Part shown: in pieces, positions 9,216-18,549 of the stretch | Layout of the letters: each line of letters begins with the position of its first letter | How positions within the stretch are numbered: the first letter of the stretch is position 1 | Assembly (NCBI GenBank): GCA_004151065.3 | Contig: NWUY0300017477.1 | Location: forward strand, 71,061-92,982 | Length of the DNA: 21,922 nucleotides | Source: Larix sibirica | Taxonomy: Eukaryota; Streptophyta; Pinopsida; Pinales; Pinaceae | Direction of reading: 5' to 3' | Made by a program: the position numbers and the translations under genes | The notes under the pieces: generated by a model | The model's database searches: none | Told to the model about the DNA's origin: nothing | The model's input: the letters and a program-made list of their open reading frames with translations, nothing else

Positions 9216-9290
9216 TGAAGCAACTCCCAATCCTATCTGAATGAGGGACAAGACAATCGTGGGTATCATTTCCTAAGGGTTTGGCATGCT

Positions 9291-11114
9291 CTAAGCACCC
9301 CCGATGATGGTTTTTTTCTTCCCTAACCACGTATCTCTCTTAACATTGTCTTGAGCAAGACCAAGTTGGGATTTTCTCTTGGATCTTGAACTAATACCCT
9401 TTCTTCCTAAGTCTTCACTAAGACCACCCTCCATTTCAGACTTTGTAGTTGAATAACTTGCAAATTTTGACCTAAAAGGGTATCGATGTTCCCTTATTCT
9501 TGACAGATCTTCCTCCGAAGAGGAAGATGATTGAACCTGGTTCAAGATGGATTTCATTAGGGAATTTGGAAATCTATTTATGGGAACAATGAATTTACCA
9601 TAAATATATTCTCCAAGGAGATAAAATGCTTAACCCTTTTAAATGTCTGGGACTCCTTCCCTCAGACTTCCCCAAGGTATTTACATAAATTTCACCCAAA
9701 ATTGGCAATTGTTCCTTGGAAAACATTAATGAACCTATGGGTTCAAAAGTAGGGTGGAAACTGACTTACCCAAAATAAGAGTTTGCATACCTTGATCTTG
9801 GTTTGTTGTCTCCTCTCGTTTGTCCAACACTACAATTGTGTTCACATTATCTAGCTCTTTAATGGGCTCTTTAAAACATACTTTCATGATTTCTTTCTAG
9901 GCCCCATTCATTTCTATGTGCTTCGTTCCATCATCTACCTCTGCTCCTTTAGCTTCTTGATTTTTAGGTATTTTTGAAATATCTTCTTCTTTGTTGATAA
10001 AATCTTGAGAATTTATAACCATGTTTGAATTTTGAATTTGATCATCAACCATCATCTTTGACCCTTGAACCTTACTATATTTTCTCCTCCATTTTCCTTT
10101 GGATAAATTCAAATCGTAATCCTCTACTACATGTCCATAAGAGTTATACTGCATGCAGCTAAACAAAACTTCCAAATAGTATAGGGTTTGATTTTATCAC
10201 CATTTCCCAAATTTGATATCAATCTCCTTTGAAAGCCCTCTCCCAAGTTAAGGCTAGCTAACATTCATGCTACTATTTATGATGGGAACCACAAAAAAAA
10301 TCCATCCATGTCTACATAGGACCCCAAATATTCCTCAATTTCTTTGACGATTTTACTTGACAATGATTCCAAAGGAAGACCTGGATGTTTGACCCATATG
10401 AGTGGGTTTGAATGAAATCTCTGCATCGGTCAAAACATAGAGACCACTTCCTCAGTGTGACAATTGAGTGATCCAAAACCATTCCCCCATTAAAATCATC
10501 ACGGCATCTTACACATTTTGAACGTAAAACCTGACCACCCCCTGACCATGTAGTGGAATTAAGGGTTATATCCTAAAATTGCCCCCCAAATACTTACCAC
10601 TCAAAGCCTTACTAATTGTTTTGAGAGCTTCCTGCTGAAGAATCTTCTAGAGAAATATTTCCCTTCCATTTCAAGGCCATATTGCATAAGGATGTCCTCA
10701 CCTTAAACAAGATTTAATCTCTTCTCCCTTAGTTTATCTATTATCTTCCTTTTCTTGGTTGCATAAGCCTCTGGGGACTTAGACATGAATATAATTGTTT
10801 AATTGTAGTAGTTCACTATTCACAAAAAATTGACCTACAAACCCTTGAAGAGGTCTTGATTTCACATCCTTTCCATCATAACAAGATTTCTTCAAATTAT
10901 TTGTAATCTCTATCAATCAAACTTACAAAAACTCTAACTCTATATTTTCAATTTCATAAATGACATGAGCGTATTTAGTGACATGTGTTGGATATGGAAC
11001 GAGCAATGACTCCCCCTTTATCCTCGGTGGATTTTTTCCTCCGAACTTTAATGTGGCGTTGATCTCATTAACATTGGTACTACTTGAGAAATTAGGGTTG
11101 TTAGAAGTAAACAT
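9291..11114 (-). pseudogene. LINE1 ORF1 (RNA-binding protein) remnant
   Basis: ATG at 11112-11114; a terminal stop at 9291 lies in the same frame 1,824 nt later, although internal indels shift the frame in between. The N terminus is Ser/Asn-rich. About 10700-10230 is DUF4283-like: HSNPLIWVKHPGLPLESLSS matches the PIWVxLPGLPLE core. Near 10165-10110 is a CCHC zinc knuckle, SCMQYNSYGHVVEDYD, in which the second and fourth Cys are both Tyr (codons 10145-10147 and 10116-10118). The tail (9557-9291) is Ser/Arg/Lys-rich. ORF1 proteins of plant LINEs bind the element RNA. It is broken by stops and frameshifts. Confidence 0.75.
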
Positions 11115-11530
11115 TTCAATTGTGTCTCCACCTAGATTTTTCCCAACAAAACTCCACTATAGTTTTGGCATGGAGTTTCTCTAGGGTTTTGAATCCCATA
11201 TAATGTCATTCATTCCTTAGAGTCTTGGGGTCATTAACTACTTTGTCCAAAATGAACTACCCTCTAACAAATCTATTCCAATCGTCTAATGGATATGTTG
11301 TATAAATGACCAGATCCTCTTCAAAATCTATCTTCCCTCCAAACATTTATGCTTTTCATAGCTCCATTGTCTATAAGAGGATGCTCCATTTTTATGCTCT
11401 TTATCAAATTTATTTTTGGAGGTCTTGGATATTTTTTCTAATGCATAAAAGTTCATTGAAAAAACTGGAAAGTTTCTAAAGGGGCTAACATCAGAAGAGA
11501 GAATGCTTCTTAGGGAGGACCACATTATTG
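11115..11530 (-). other. Probable LINE1 5' UTR or upstream flank
   Basis: This lies upstream of the ORF1 ATG. A reverse-strand open stretch at 11525-11328 has no family match. It contains a block (about 11308-11416) that recurs at 13034-13130. A ctagggtttt (11181-11190) lies on the + strand. The 5' end of LINE1 is not marked by a duplication I can see. Confidence 0.4.
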
Positions 11531-12427
11531 ATATTGGATAGAGTTTGATGAATCTTAGTCAAATTTTCTCTTTGAATGTTAAATGTGTGATTTATTCTGC
11601 ATTTTTCAATGAATTTTAGAGTGTACATTATAGTATAATTGAATTCAATGTAATACATTGTTCATGGTACTAATTCATCCTATGATATTGATATTAATGT
11701 TGAGCACAAGTTGTAGATGAGAAGATGAACCAAGGAAAATATTTGTTTCAAGGGGATATAAATCACATGGATCAACAATTGAAGGTATACAAGACATATA
11801 CATGACGATTTGAGAGGAGAGGTTTTAGTATGGAAATGACATAATTTTCCATCCGGAAATATTTGATATAATTAGTATAATAATAATTAATAATTGGATA
11901 CAATTACAAATACAAATCTAAAAAGGATTTAATGTGATTCCATAACCATGCATGTGATGTTGAATGTAAAGCTATTAGCATATCTATGATGCCAATATGA
12001 CACATTTATTTTGTGCATTGATATAGTGACACATAATAGGAAACAACATACATTATTGCGACACACATACAATGCTATATGAACACACTCGACGCAAAAC
12101 ATGACACTAAGAAGGTCACAAATTTTCACATATGGATCAACAATAAAAACACCAAATACATTGCAAATACAACACAAATACAATGCAAGTATGATGCTAC
12201 ATGATGCTATGCAATGCTACAACAAATAATGTAAAATGTGTCCCTAACAAAATACATATTCACTTTCATGATGGCATGAGCGATGCAAAAAAAACACATT
12301 ATGACGTAGATGTCAATGCCACCAATTGCATCATGAAAACTTGAAAATAAAACAAAACAAAAAAGGAAACACTGTCAAGTGTCACAAAAGTCAATGTCAA
12401 GACCCTATATTGTACTAATGAAGAGAC
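11531..12427. other. AT-rich intergenic spacer
   Basis: There are no domain-level matches in any frame. Around 12180-12230 there are short recurring tgatgctacatgatgctat-like words and several acaaatacaatgc words, a low-order repeat. A reverse open stretch at 11929-12183 is Cys/Val-rich but reads as noise. Confidence 0.5.
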
Positions 12428-12518
12428 TTTCAATTTATTGTCATGGACTCATCGGTATATATATATTTCAATTTATTGTCATGGACTCATCGGTATATAT
12501 ATATATATATATATATAT
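12428..12518. repeat. 38-bp tandem duplication with an expanded TA microsatellite
   Basis: A unit starting tttcaatttattgtcatgga occurs at 12428 and again at 12466 with no visible mismatch in the 38-bp period. Each copy ends in (TA)n; after the second copy the TA run expands to about 12494-12518. The identity suggests a recent slippage or unequal-exchange duplication. Confidence 0.85.
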
Positions 12519-12718
12519 GCTTTTGTGTTGGGTATTCCATTTATTTTTTACATAACTAATTATCGATTTAATTATTAAAGGTAATTTGTGAACTTATATA
12601 TTTTATAGAAAGACAATTTATATTTGACTTTTTAATTAAAAAACATTTTTGTTGACAAATTGCTCTGTTTCATTTTTAAAATTTTTCTCTCAATGTAAAG
12701 TTGGTCTTAGTGAACGTT

Positions 12719-12745
12719 CATCACCATCACCATCATCATCATCAT
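12719..12745. repeat. (CAT/CAC)n microsatellite
   Basis: Trinucleotide run catcaccatcacc followed by catcatcatcatcat. Confidence 0.9.
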
Positions 12746-12866
12746 TAACTTAAACCCTAATGATAATATATATTTTTAATTACACTAATACATTTTTAAA
12801 TTTTAGTAATGATTCTCTTTTCCCATCCTCCCCATAAAACAATTCAATAAATATTCTGATACAACC

Positions 12867-13025
12867 ATTTCAATATCAATGTGTGCCTTCTCAATATATA
12901 CGATAGGGACATTGTTGATCTAAATGCTTAATAAAAATTCAAAAGGTTGTTTTTTTAATCTATGATTTCAATATTAATGTGTACCCTCCCATCTCATGAG
13001 ATAGGAACATTATTGATCTAAATGC
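12867..13025. repeat. 98-bp-period imperfect duplication
   Basis: Two 61-bp segments (12867-12927 and 12965-13025) begin atttcaatat and end ttgatctaaatgc, with about a dozen differences between them and 37 bp in between. No coding or transposon signal is seen within them. Confidence 0.75.
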
Positions 13026-13029
13026 AATA

Positions 13030-13130
13030 TAATTGATGAGTTCCTCTTTCAAATCTATCATTCCTCCAAACCTTTATGCTTTTCATAGCCCTATAATCTA
13101 TAGGAGGATGCTCCATTTTTATGGGGCTCT
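13030..13130. repeat. Second copy of the block near LINE1's 5' side
   Basis: About 100 bp matches 11308-11416; for example both contain ttatgcttttcatag and aggatgctccatttttatg. The match stops at 13130, exactly where LINE2's A-tail begins. This suggests LINE2 inserted into a copy of this repeat, possibly the 5' part of another LINE1-family element. Confidence 0.7.
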
Positions 13131-13451
13131 ATCACTTTTTTTCCTTCGAAAAAAGCCGCATTTCCTTAATGAAAATAAAACACATTGTACAGAGACTTCA
13201 ATGAGTCATATTTGTCCCCTTAGTCCATATTGACTAAGTGCAGAAAATACATCAAGTAGTTCCACTGTTCCAACAAAAATTGCACACATTTGATTGTCAG
13301 ACTAGTATAAACTATAGCCTTATAGAAAGCTATTTGCAGATATTGTCTATAAAAAATCAAAATATGTGGTCTTATTTAACCCGGTTTTACATTGAGGATT
13401 GAATAAACATCGGTAAAATTCATCAACAAATTAAATTCCATCCAGGAAGGG
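13131..13451 (-). other. LINE2 3' UTR and A-tail
   Basis: On the LINE strand the segment ends ttcattaaggaaatgcggct, then ttttttcg and an A-run (+ strand t run at 13135-13142). A pyrimidine-rich end of this kind before the tail is familiar from plant LINEs. It abuts the interrupted repeat at 13130. Confidence 0.65.
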
Positions 13452-13985
13452 TCACGGGTCATGTTCAATGATATTGTCTTTGATATTTTCCCATCTAAGC
13501 CATCTTCCAACAGTCTCTCTAAGCCCCATCTTGGATAGGAGATCCGCATGCATGTTCCTTTCACGAAAATAATGTGTGAAATTGATGTGCTCAAAAGCAT
13601 TGACCAACCTGTTTGTTTGATCAAATAAGGCAACTAGGTGTATATTGTTAGGGATCTTCCTCTAATTCGTCCAATCGACAACAAGTCGAGAATCTCCGAA
13701 GATCGGGATATCATGAATGCCCAAGTGTATGGAGAAAGATAACAATAATTTGATGGGCATGAGTTCTACATGATTGTTGGTATAGGGGCCAAGACCAGTC
13801 GCAAATTTGTATAGTTGATAATTAGATAAGTGGATGATCCTGCCAGCACCACCTTGCATCAAATCTCTTTGAGCAACCCCATCAAAATATGGCCAAGACC
13901 GTGGCTTGTCGATATGTTCCTCCCTCACTATCCTCTGGTTGTTTTTATTTTTTATCTATGGGAAAAGAGAGAAAATAGAGAGAGC
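13452..13985 (-). pseudogene. LINE2 ORF2 C-terminal RNase H domain
   Basis: One frame runs from the LTR junction to a TGA at 13452-13454. It has SWPYFDGVAQ, GGAGRIIHLS, GLGPYTNNHVELMPIKLL, IPIFGDSRLVVDW, then a TAG near 13662, then NFTHYFRERNMHADLLSKMGL. The catalytic set D (FDG), E (VEL), D (GDS) and D (HAD) is complete. The domain is separated from the rest of ORF2 only by the inserted LTR. A second in-frame stop lies near 13955, between the junction and the domain. Confidence 0.85.
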
Positions 13986-13990
13986 TTTGG
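13986..13990. repeat. Target site duplication, left copy (tttgg)
   Basis: Identical to 16364-16368 on the other side of the solo LTR. Merging the two copies restores the LINE2 frame. Confidence 0.85.
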
Positions 13991-14257
13991 TGTAATGTCC
14001 CCAAATAACACTTTTTTTAACACAACTATTTAACTATACCTACTGATGAATCTATTTAATTATAACAAGTCTTGCGAAACTCCGATGAATCTATATCAGT
14101 CGTTATTCAACTTGGTTCATGCACATTATTATACCTACTGAATTAATAATAAAAATCTCAGTTTTTAATACAGTAATATCCTTTGGACATTGAGAATTTG
14201 TGTAAGAGGTTTACTCTTTTTTTGGGCTTGGTATCGACGCCTCAAAACTTGTTAAAC

Positions 14258-14590
14258 ACTGAACCCTATATGCATGTTTTATTTTTGAAATGATCTGCAA
14301 ACAAAATTAAGGCCCTGTCTTTCATTTATTAATTTGCATGTCTACCACTGTGAAGATGTGAATCCTTGAACCCTATCCTCGTTTGTCTAGGCCTTTAGCG
14401 TGAACAATGCTTTTATTATTCACTCAGAATGAAATACGTAGTATTTATTGCCCATTGCATTGGATTAAGTGTTTATCATTCTTGGAATCTTCAATGTCTA
14501 AACTTCTGTTATTAATCTGAACGCTATATGCATGGTTAAGTTTGCAAAATGCCCTTAAATTAAAAGAATGCCCTGTTTATCGTTTTTCTT
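14258..14590. repeat. Internal direct repeat in the solo LTR
   Basis: ctgaaccctatatgcatg (about 14262) and ctgaacgctatatgcatg (about 14518) head two related stretches, each continuing through aaattaa..gccctgt. The spacing is about 256 bp. A third gaaccctat word lies at about 14369. This suggests repeated sub-units within the LTR. Confidence 0.6.
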
Positions 14591-15618
14591 TCCTGAGAAG
14601 AGTAACGAATTGTCTTACTTCTATTCACTTGGAATCTCTATGCCTAATTCGATTTGCAATGCTTTCCTGTGTTGCTTGTCCTGAATGTGGTAAGGTTGAT
14701 TCATTAAATGATGTCTCATTTTTGTATCAGAGATTAATTCGTTGATGTAGTAGGAGGCAATTATGATTTGTTTCATTAACGTTTAGTTTTTGGTTAGTTA
14801 GAGAATATACTCAATTTACTATTCTTTGAAAAAAATCATTTCCTTTATGAGTAGGTTTAAGGTCTTTGAACCCTAGGCCTTAAAGATAGACTATTCCTAA
14901 CTATGGACTAAGAACTCTAAGTTCGAGGAACTTAGCTGTTCTTTCCTCCTTAACTGAATATTACGGAAGTTTTCTTCCTAGGGATCTCTTATCCCTAAAT
15001 TTATTCACGAAATGTCTAACTTGAAATAAAGTAAATATACTGTAACTCAAATATTAAGCAATTATACTATAATCAAATATAAGTCTTACCTTCGCAAACT
15101 TGGCAATCAAAAGGAGATATTATAAACCTTTAATTACAAACCTATTTATCAACTCCATTAATCCTTACAGAAATAATTACTTTCCTAAGGATCCTTTCTA
15201 AGAATAACAATTTAATAATAGTTTGCATTATAACTATAAAAGAAGGATTAAGTATAACCCTAGTAAGAGTTTTTCAAGAAATACTAAATAATATTCTAAG
15301 CTATAATATAGAACAATTTACTTTTTATTAAATCCTACAGAATTTCCAAAATATTTTGCTTCCAAGATCAGTAATAAAATTTATAGTAAGAAGAAAGGGT
15401 AAGAAAGACTTATTAACCTTAGTATCCCAATTGAATTCAGAACTTCCACGTTCCTCCCAGCCTTATATTTTATGAGTAATTTTATATCTCAACTCAACAA
15501 ATCACCATCGAGCCAGAACAAGCACGCTAACATGAAATGATCAGGGAATTATATTCACTATTTATGGATTAAACTAATGCAGAGTACCCACAATGCTTTT
15601 TACCAGCTCTGCATAAAA

Positions 15619-15630
15619 CTTTATATAAAT
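15619..15630. promoter_or_regulatory. TATA-like box in the solo LTR
   Basis: ctttatataaat lies about 1,630 bp from the left end and 730 bp from the right end. If the LTR reads on +, transcription would begin near 15655, leaving about 700 bp of R/U5. The box is nearly palindromic, so direction cannot be decided from it alone. Confidence 0.35.
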
Positions 15631-16085
15631 CCCTTTCAAAATCACTGTCCCTCCTGGACTACCATGTTCCTTTCATGGTCAAGAGCACTCTAAGCTTTAC
15701 AGTTGAACCCTTTAGTGGAGTACAGACCAATACCCCCTCTGTATTGTCTTCTCTGCAATTTCTTTTATGGAGATGGCTATGTTTGTATTTCTAGTTGTAG
15801 CCTATTTTCTTTAGAAAAAAATTACCTATTTTTTATTTCATCATCCCTTTTTATATCTTTCTTATTTCAAGAAGTAGTTAGGATTCTTTTCCAGTTTATT
15901 TTAATTTATTAATTAATCTTTTCTTTAAATTTTCCTTGTTCTATCTTCTTTAATATTTTCATTTATTAATATTAAAAATGATCATTCCTCCCCTAGTGTG
16001 CTTGGTCCCTCATTAGTGGCTATTCCAAACTCAGTTAGACATACTAAGTAGATCAAATCATTAAAAACACATTTATTATTAATCC

Positions 16086-16320
16086 TTGATGCTCCAGAGT
16101 CTTTTCGACTCAACAACAAATCCAAACATAAACATTTCAGTTCACACGCTTGATGCTCCAGAGCCTCCAAGCTCAAGATCAAGTCAAACAACATATAAAA
16201 AACAATTGATGCGCTAGAGCCTCCTAGCTCAACATCAAGTTTAACAACATAACAAATGCATATTGATGCTCTAGAGAATCCTAGCTCAACATCAAGTCTT
16301 AATAAACATAAACACTTGAG
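16086..16320. repeat. Four tandem hairpin-forming units in the solo LTR
   Basis: Units start ttgatg at 16086, 16150, 16206 and 16263 (periods 64, 56 and 57). Each later unit reads ttgatgcNc(t/c)agag...(c)tagctcaacatcaag, so ttgatg at the start is inverted as catcaa at the end, and ctag words face each other inside. Units are AT-rich between the hairpins. Confidence 0.8.
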
Positions 16321-16363
16321 TCTTCACACATTTTTAAGGGGTGTTCAAACTGGGGATATTACA

Positions 16364-16368
16364 TTTGG
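16364..16368. repeat. Target site duplication, right copy (tttgg)
   Basis: Pairs with 13986-13990. Confidence 0.85.
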
Positions 16369-17038
16369 AGCTGTATAATTCTAGGGGTGCAATATAGTCA
16401 TAAAAAATGCGTCGATTCTTGGCGAACCAAATATGCCAGATATTAATCATCGGGAGGGCCATATAATCCTTAAAATTATCATTAGTGATCCAATGATGGA
16501 GAGAATCCTCCAAACTACTTCCACGCTAGCTGATATTGGAACTTATGAAGCTAGAAACATAGGACCAAATACTAGTAGAGTATGGGAAAAATAAAAATTA
16601 ATGGTCAATGGATTCACAGCTATACCTGCAAAGTGGACACCAGCTGGGTCTGATCTAGAATCTTATAATCATGGTATCCTAGGTCAGAACATGCTTATGG
16701 AGAGCTAGCCATAGAAAAAGTTTCATCTTTAGGGGCACTGAAAGTTCCAAATATGAGAATTCCACCATGGAGGCACAGAATGTGCTTCCGCTTCTCGGAT
16801 AGATTGATATCCCAAATGTGGGGTGTATTGAACCCCGTCAATATTGAATCTCCAGATCATAGAATCATCCCAGTTAGACAACATGATGTGGGAGGACTGT
16901 AAAGCTTGAATATAAAGATTCCAAATCTGTAGATCCTCGCCTAAAAGTCCCAAATCGTCTGCATTTAGCCAGGTCTAAGAGAAGTTCATATGATGGATAC
17001 TTGTACCAATTTGGCATAGATTATGGTAGTTCTGTTGA
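16369..17038 (-). pseudogene. LINE2 ORF2 zf-RVT region and pre-RNase H linker
   Basis: Upstream part (16953-16729): MIWRFNIDGVQYTPHLGYQS and WWNSHIWNFQCP. After a frameshift near 16735 comes KMKLFLWLALHKHVLT, then WCPLCRYSCESIDH, the zf-RVT CxxC...H signature; the final ligand position reads Pro (FFP) instead of Cys. Next is INIWHIWFAKNRRIFYDY near 16450-16395, ending at the solo LTR. In-frame stops include TAG for Trp in LTWD and a TAA after DH. All of this continues in one frame into the RNase H piece if the LTR and one tttgg are removed. Confidence 0.85.
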
Positions 17039-18200
17039 TTAAGAAACACCACCAAATGATCCAGAAAAAATATAAATCTCCAGGAACCCCACCCATGGGT
17101 CTTTCCCGAGCATGAAAGAGAGGTCGTTAGCGATTTTCCATTGTAGACCGAAACCAATAACATCAAACGCATTCAGATGAGTCTTCCACATTCTAGAATT
17201 TTTATCAGGTTTCCTAATCCATTCAACAATAGTAAGCGGTCTGATGTATTTTTGGGTCACCACAGTCGCCCATAGACCTTCTTGTTTAATAACTTGCCAA
17301 ATGCCTTTTGCAATGAGAGCTTTTGCAAAACAGTGCGGATTTTTAAAACCCCATCCGCCCATTTCTTTTGGGAGAGACAACTTTTGCCACGAAGACTAGG
17401 CATACGATTTATCATCAGAGCTTCCTTGCCAGAGAAATTGATATCCAATATTACGGATCTTATCAAGGGCACATGTGGGAACATGAGCAAGAGAGGACCA
17501 ATAAACCAGGGAGGCTTGCAACACAGATTTCAAAAGAATATAATTTCCACCATGGGAAAGACATTTATTACACCATAATTGTAGTCGAATCTCAATATTA
17601 GCAATAAGCCAAGCCCATTCCCGTTTGGAGTAGTCATTGGGATTCAAGATGTACCCAACGTACCACAAACCTTCATGAATATTCACTTCCTCAAAATCAT
17701 ATTCAACCAACATCCAATCAATGATATCCCGTGGACGATTCATAGTAGATATAGATGAATTTCTTCCATTAATCAACATACTTGTAGCCACTAAGAAGAG
17801 GTCCATGATCTCTTTGGTTTTAAGATAATCCCTTGGAGGCCTGTCCAAAAAAAGGAGCATATCATCAACAAATAGAAGATGTGTAATGTATAGGTGACCT
17901 ACAACCTTAATTCCTCGAATAGCAACATTGGATCTAGCGTTGATAAGAGCTCTACTAAACCCCTCCATGACTAAAATGAATAGCAAGGGGGTTAGGGGAC
18001 AACCTTGATGGAGACCTCTCCCAGCTCTGAAAAAATATGTGGCAAATCCATTGATTTGTAATACAAAGGAGACTAACATGACATACGTAAAAATCCAATC
18101 AACAAACTTAAGGATAAAACCGACCTTGAGAAGAATGATCCTGAGAAAAAGCTAGTTCACCCTATCATATGCTTTCATCAAGTCCACTTTGATGATTCCA
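17039..18200 (-). pseudogene. LINE2 ORF2 RT palm, thumb and connection
   Basis: GIIKVDLMKAYDRVN (first catalytic Asp region) lies just after the frameshift near 18200. It is followed by a TAG for Trp, then RGLHQGCPLTPLLFILVMEG, ITHLLFVDDMLLF with both catalytic Asp intact (17861-17866), WCNKCLSHGGNYILLKSVL, and, after a TAG at 17396-17398, LPKEMGGWGFKNPHCFAKAL and LQWKIANDLSFMLGKDPW. The order and spacing are those of L1-clade RT. Apart from stops it reads in one frame from about 18200 to 17039. Confidence 0.92.
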
Positions 18201-18549
18201 ACAGGGATCTTGGGAATTTTTCCTAAGTGCATCACCTCCTATGCAACTTGAGAAAAACAAATTGCTTAGGGGAAACATAGGATGATAGGATGGTCTTAGT
18301 TATGCTTGTTATAATCTTGGCAATAAGTTTGTAAACACAATTACAAAAGGATATAGGCTTGAAGCTATCCCATTTAGTCACCTGATCCACTTTTGGGATT
18401 AGAGCTATAAAAGTGTCATTAAAAGCTGCAATCAATCTACCCCATGTTCATGATTCCTCAATAACTGCAAGTAAATCTTGTACAAATAAATCCATGAAGC
18501 CACTACAAAATTCCATGGGCCAACCATTTGGACCTGGGATTTTTTCCTT
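18201..18549 (-). pseudogene. LINE2 ORF2 RT fingers
   Basis: In frame with the endonuclease part: after a TAA (18550-18552), IPGPNGWPMEFCSGF (usual SPGPDGWPxEFF), a TGA near 18450, then FNDTFIALIPKVDQVTKWDSFKPISFCNCVYKLIAKII and SPKQFVFL. The frame is lost near 18232, where the expected RQIHEAV-like block is missing, indicating a small deletion plus frameshift. Confidence 0.9.

Larger units (their letters stand above)
5530..11420 (-). mobile_element. LINE1: degenerate L1-type non-LTR retrotransposon with an RNase H domain
   Basis: Reading on the - strand, the order is ORF1 (DUF4283-like region, zinc knuckle, basic C-terminal tail), ORF2 (endonuclease stub, RT, zf-RVT, RNase H), a 3' UTR with a hairpin, and an A-tail (t run at 5530-5538 on +). 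This is the standard layout of plant L1-clade LINEs whose ORF2 carries a C-terminal RNase H. Numerous stops, several frameshifts, an RT active-site substitution and a large endonuclease deletion show it is dead. The 5' end is not defined: ORF1 starts near 11114 and the 5' UTR may reach about 11420 or further. No target duplication was found. Confidence 0.85.
13991..16363. mobile_element. Solo LTR inserted in LINE2 ORF2, 5-bp duplication tttgg
   Basis: The element begins TGTAATGTCCCC (13991-14002) and ends GGGGATATTACA (16352-16363), termini that are inverted repeats with one mismatch and have the canonical TG...CA ends. Directly outside are tttgg (13986-13990) and tttgg (16364-16368), a perfect 5-bp target duplication as made by LTR-retrotransposon integrase. 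No second copy of the start occurs inside, and no primer site or gag/pol is found, so it is a solo LTR left by recombination between two LTRs. It is long (2,373 bp) and of unknown family. The orientation is uncertain: a TATA-like box at 15619-15630 reads on both strands. Confidence 0.85.

Noticed and set aside
13376-13985. A separate third, 5'-truncated LINE
   Set aside because: Its RNase H frame joins LINE2's zf-RVT frame once the solo LTR is removed, so it is the 3' end of LINE2.
14542-14745. 67-codon open stretch on + with a CPEC-like motif inside the solo LTR
   Set aside because: Single short Cys motif, no family match, and it lies in LTR sequence.
15981-15996. Polypurine-like ctaggggaggaatg on the - strand, considered as a PPT/LTR boundary
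   Set aside because: The termini and 5-bp duplication place the real element borders at 13991 and 16363, so this run lies inside the solo LTR.
16086-16320. CRISPR-like array (repeats with spacers of about 57-64 bp)
   Set aside because: Units are imperfect, the whole period is repeated and not just a short repeat, and the context is a plant LTR.
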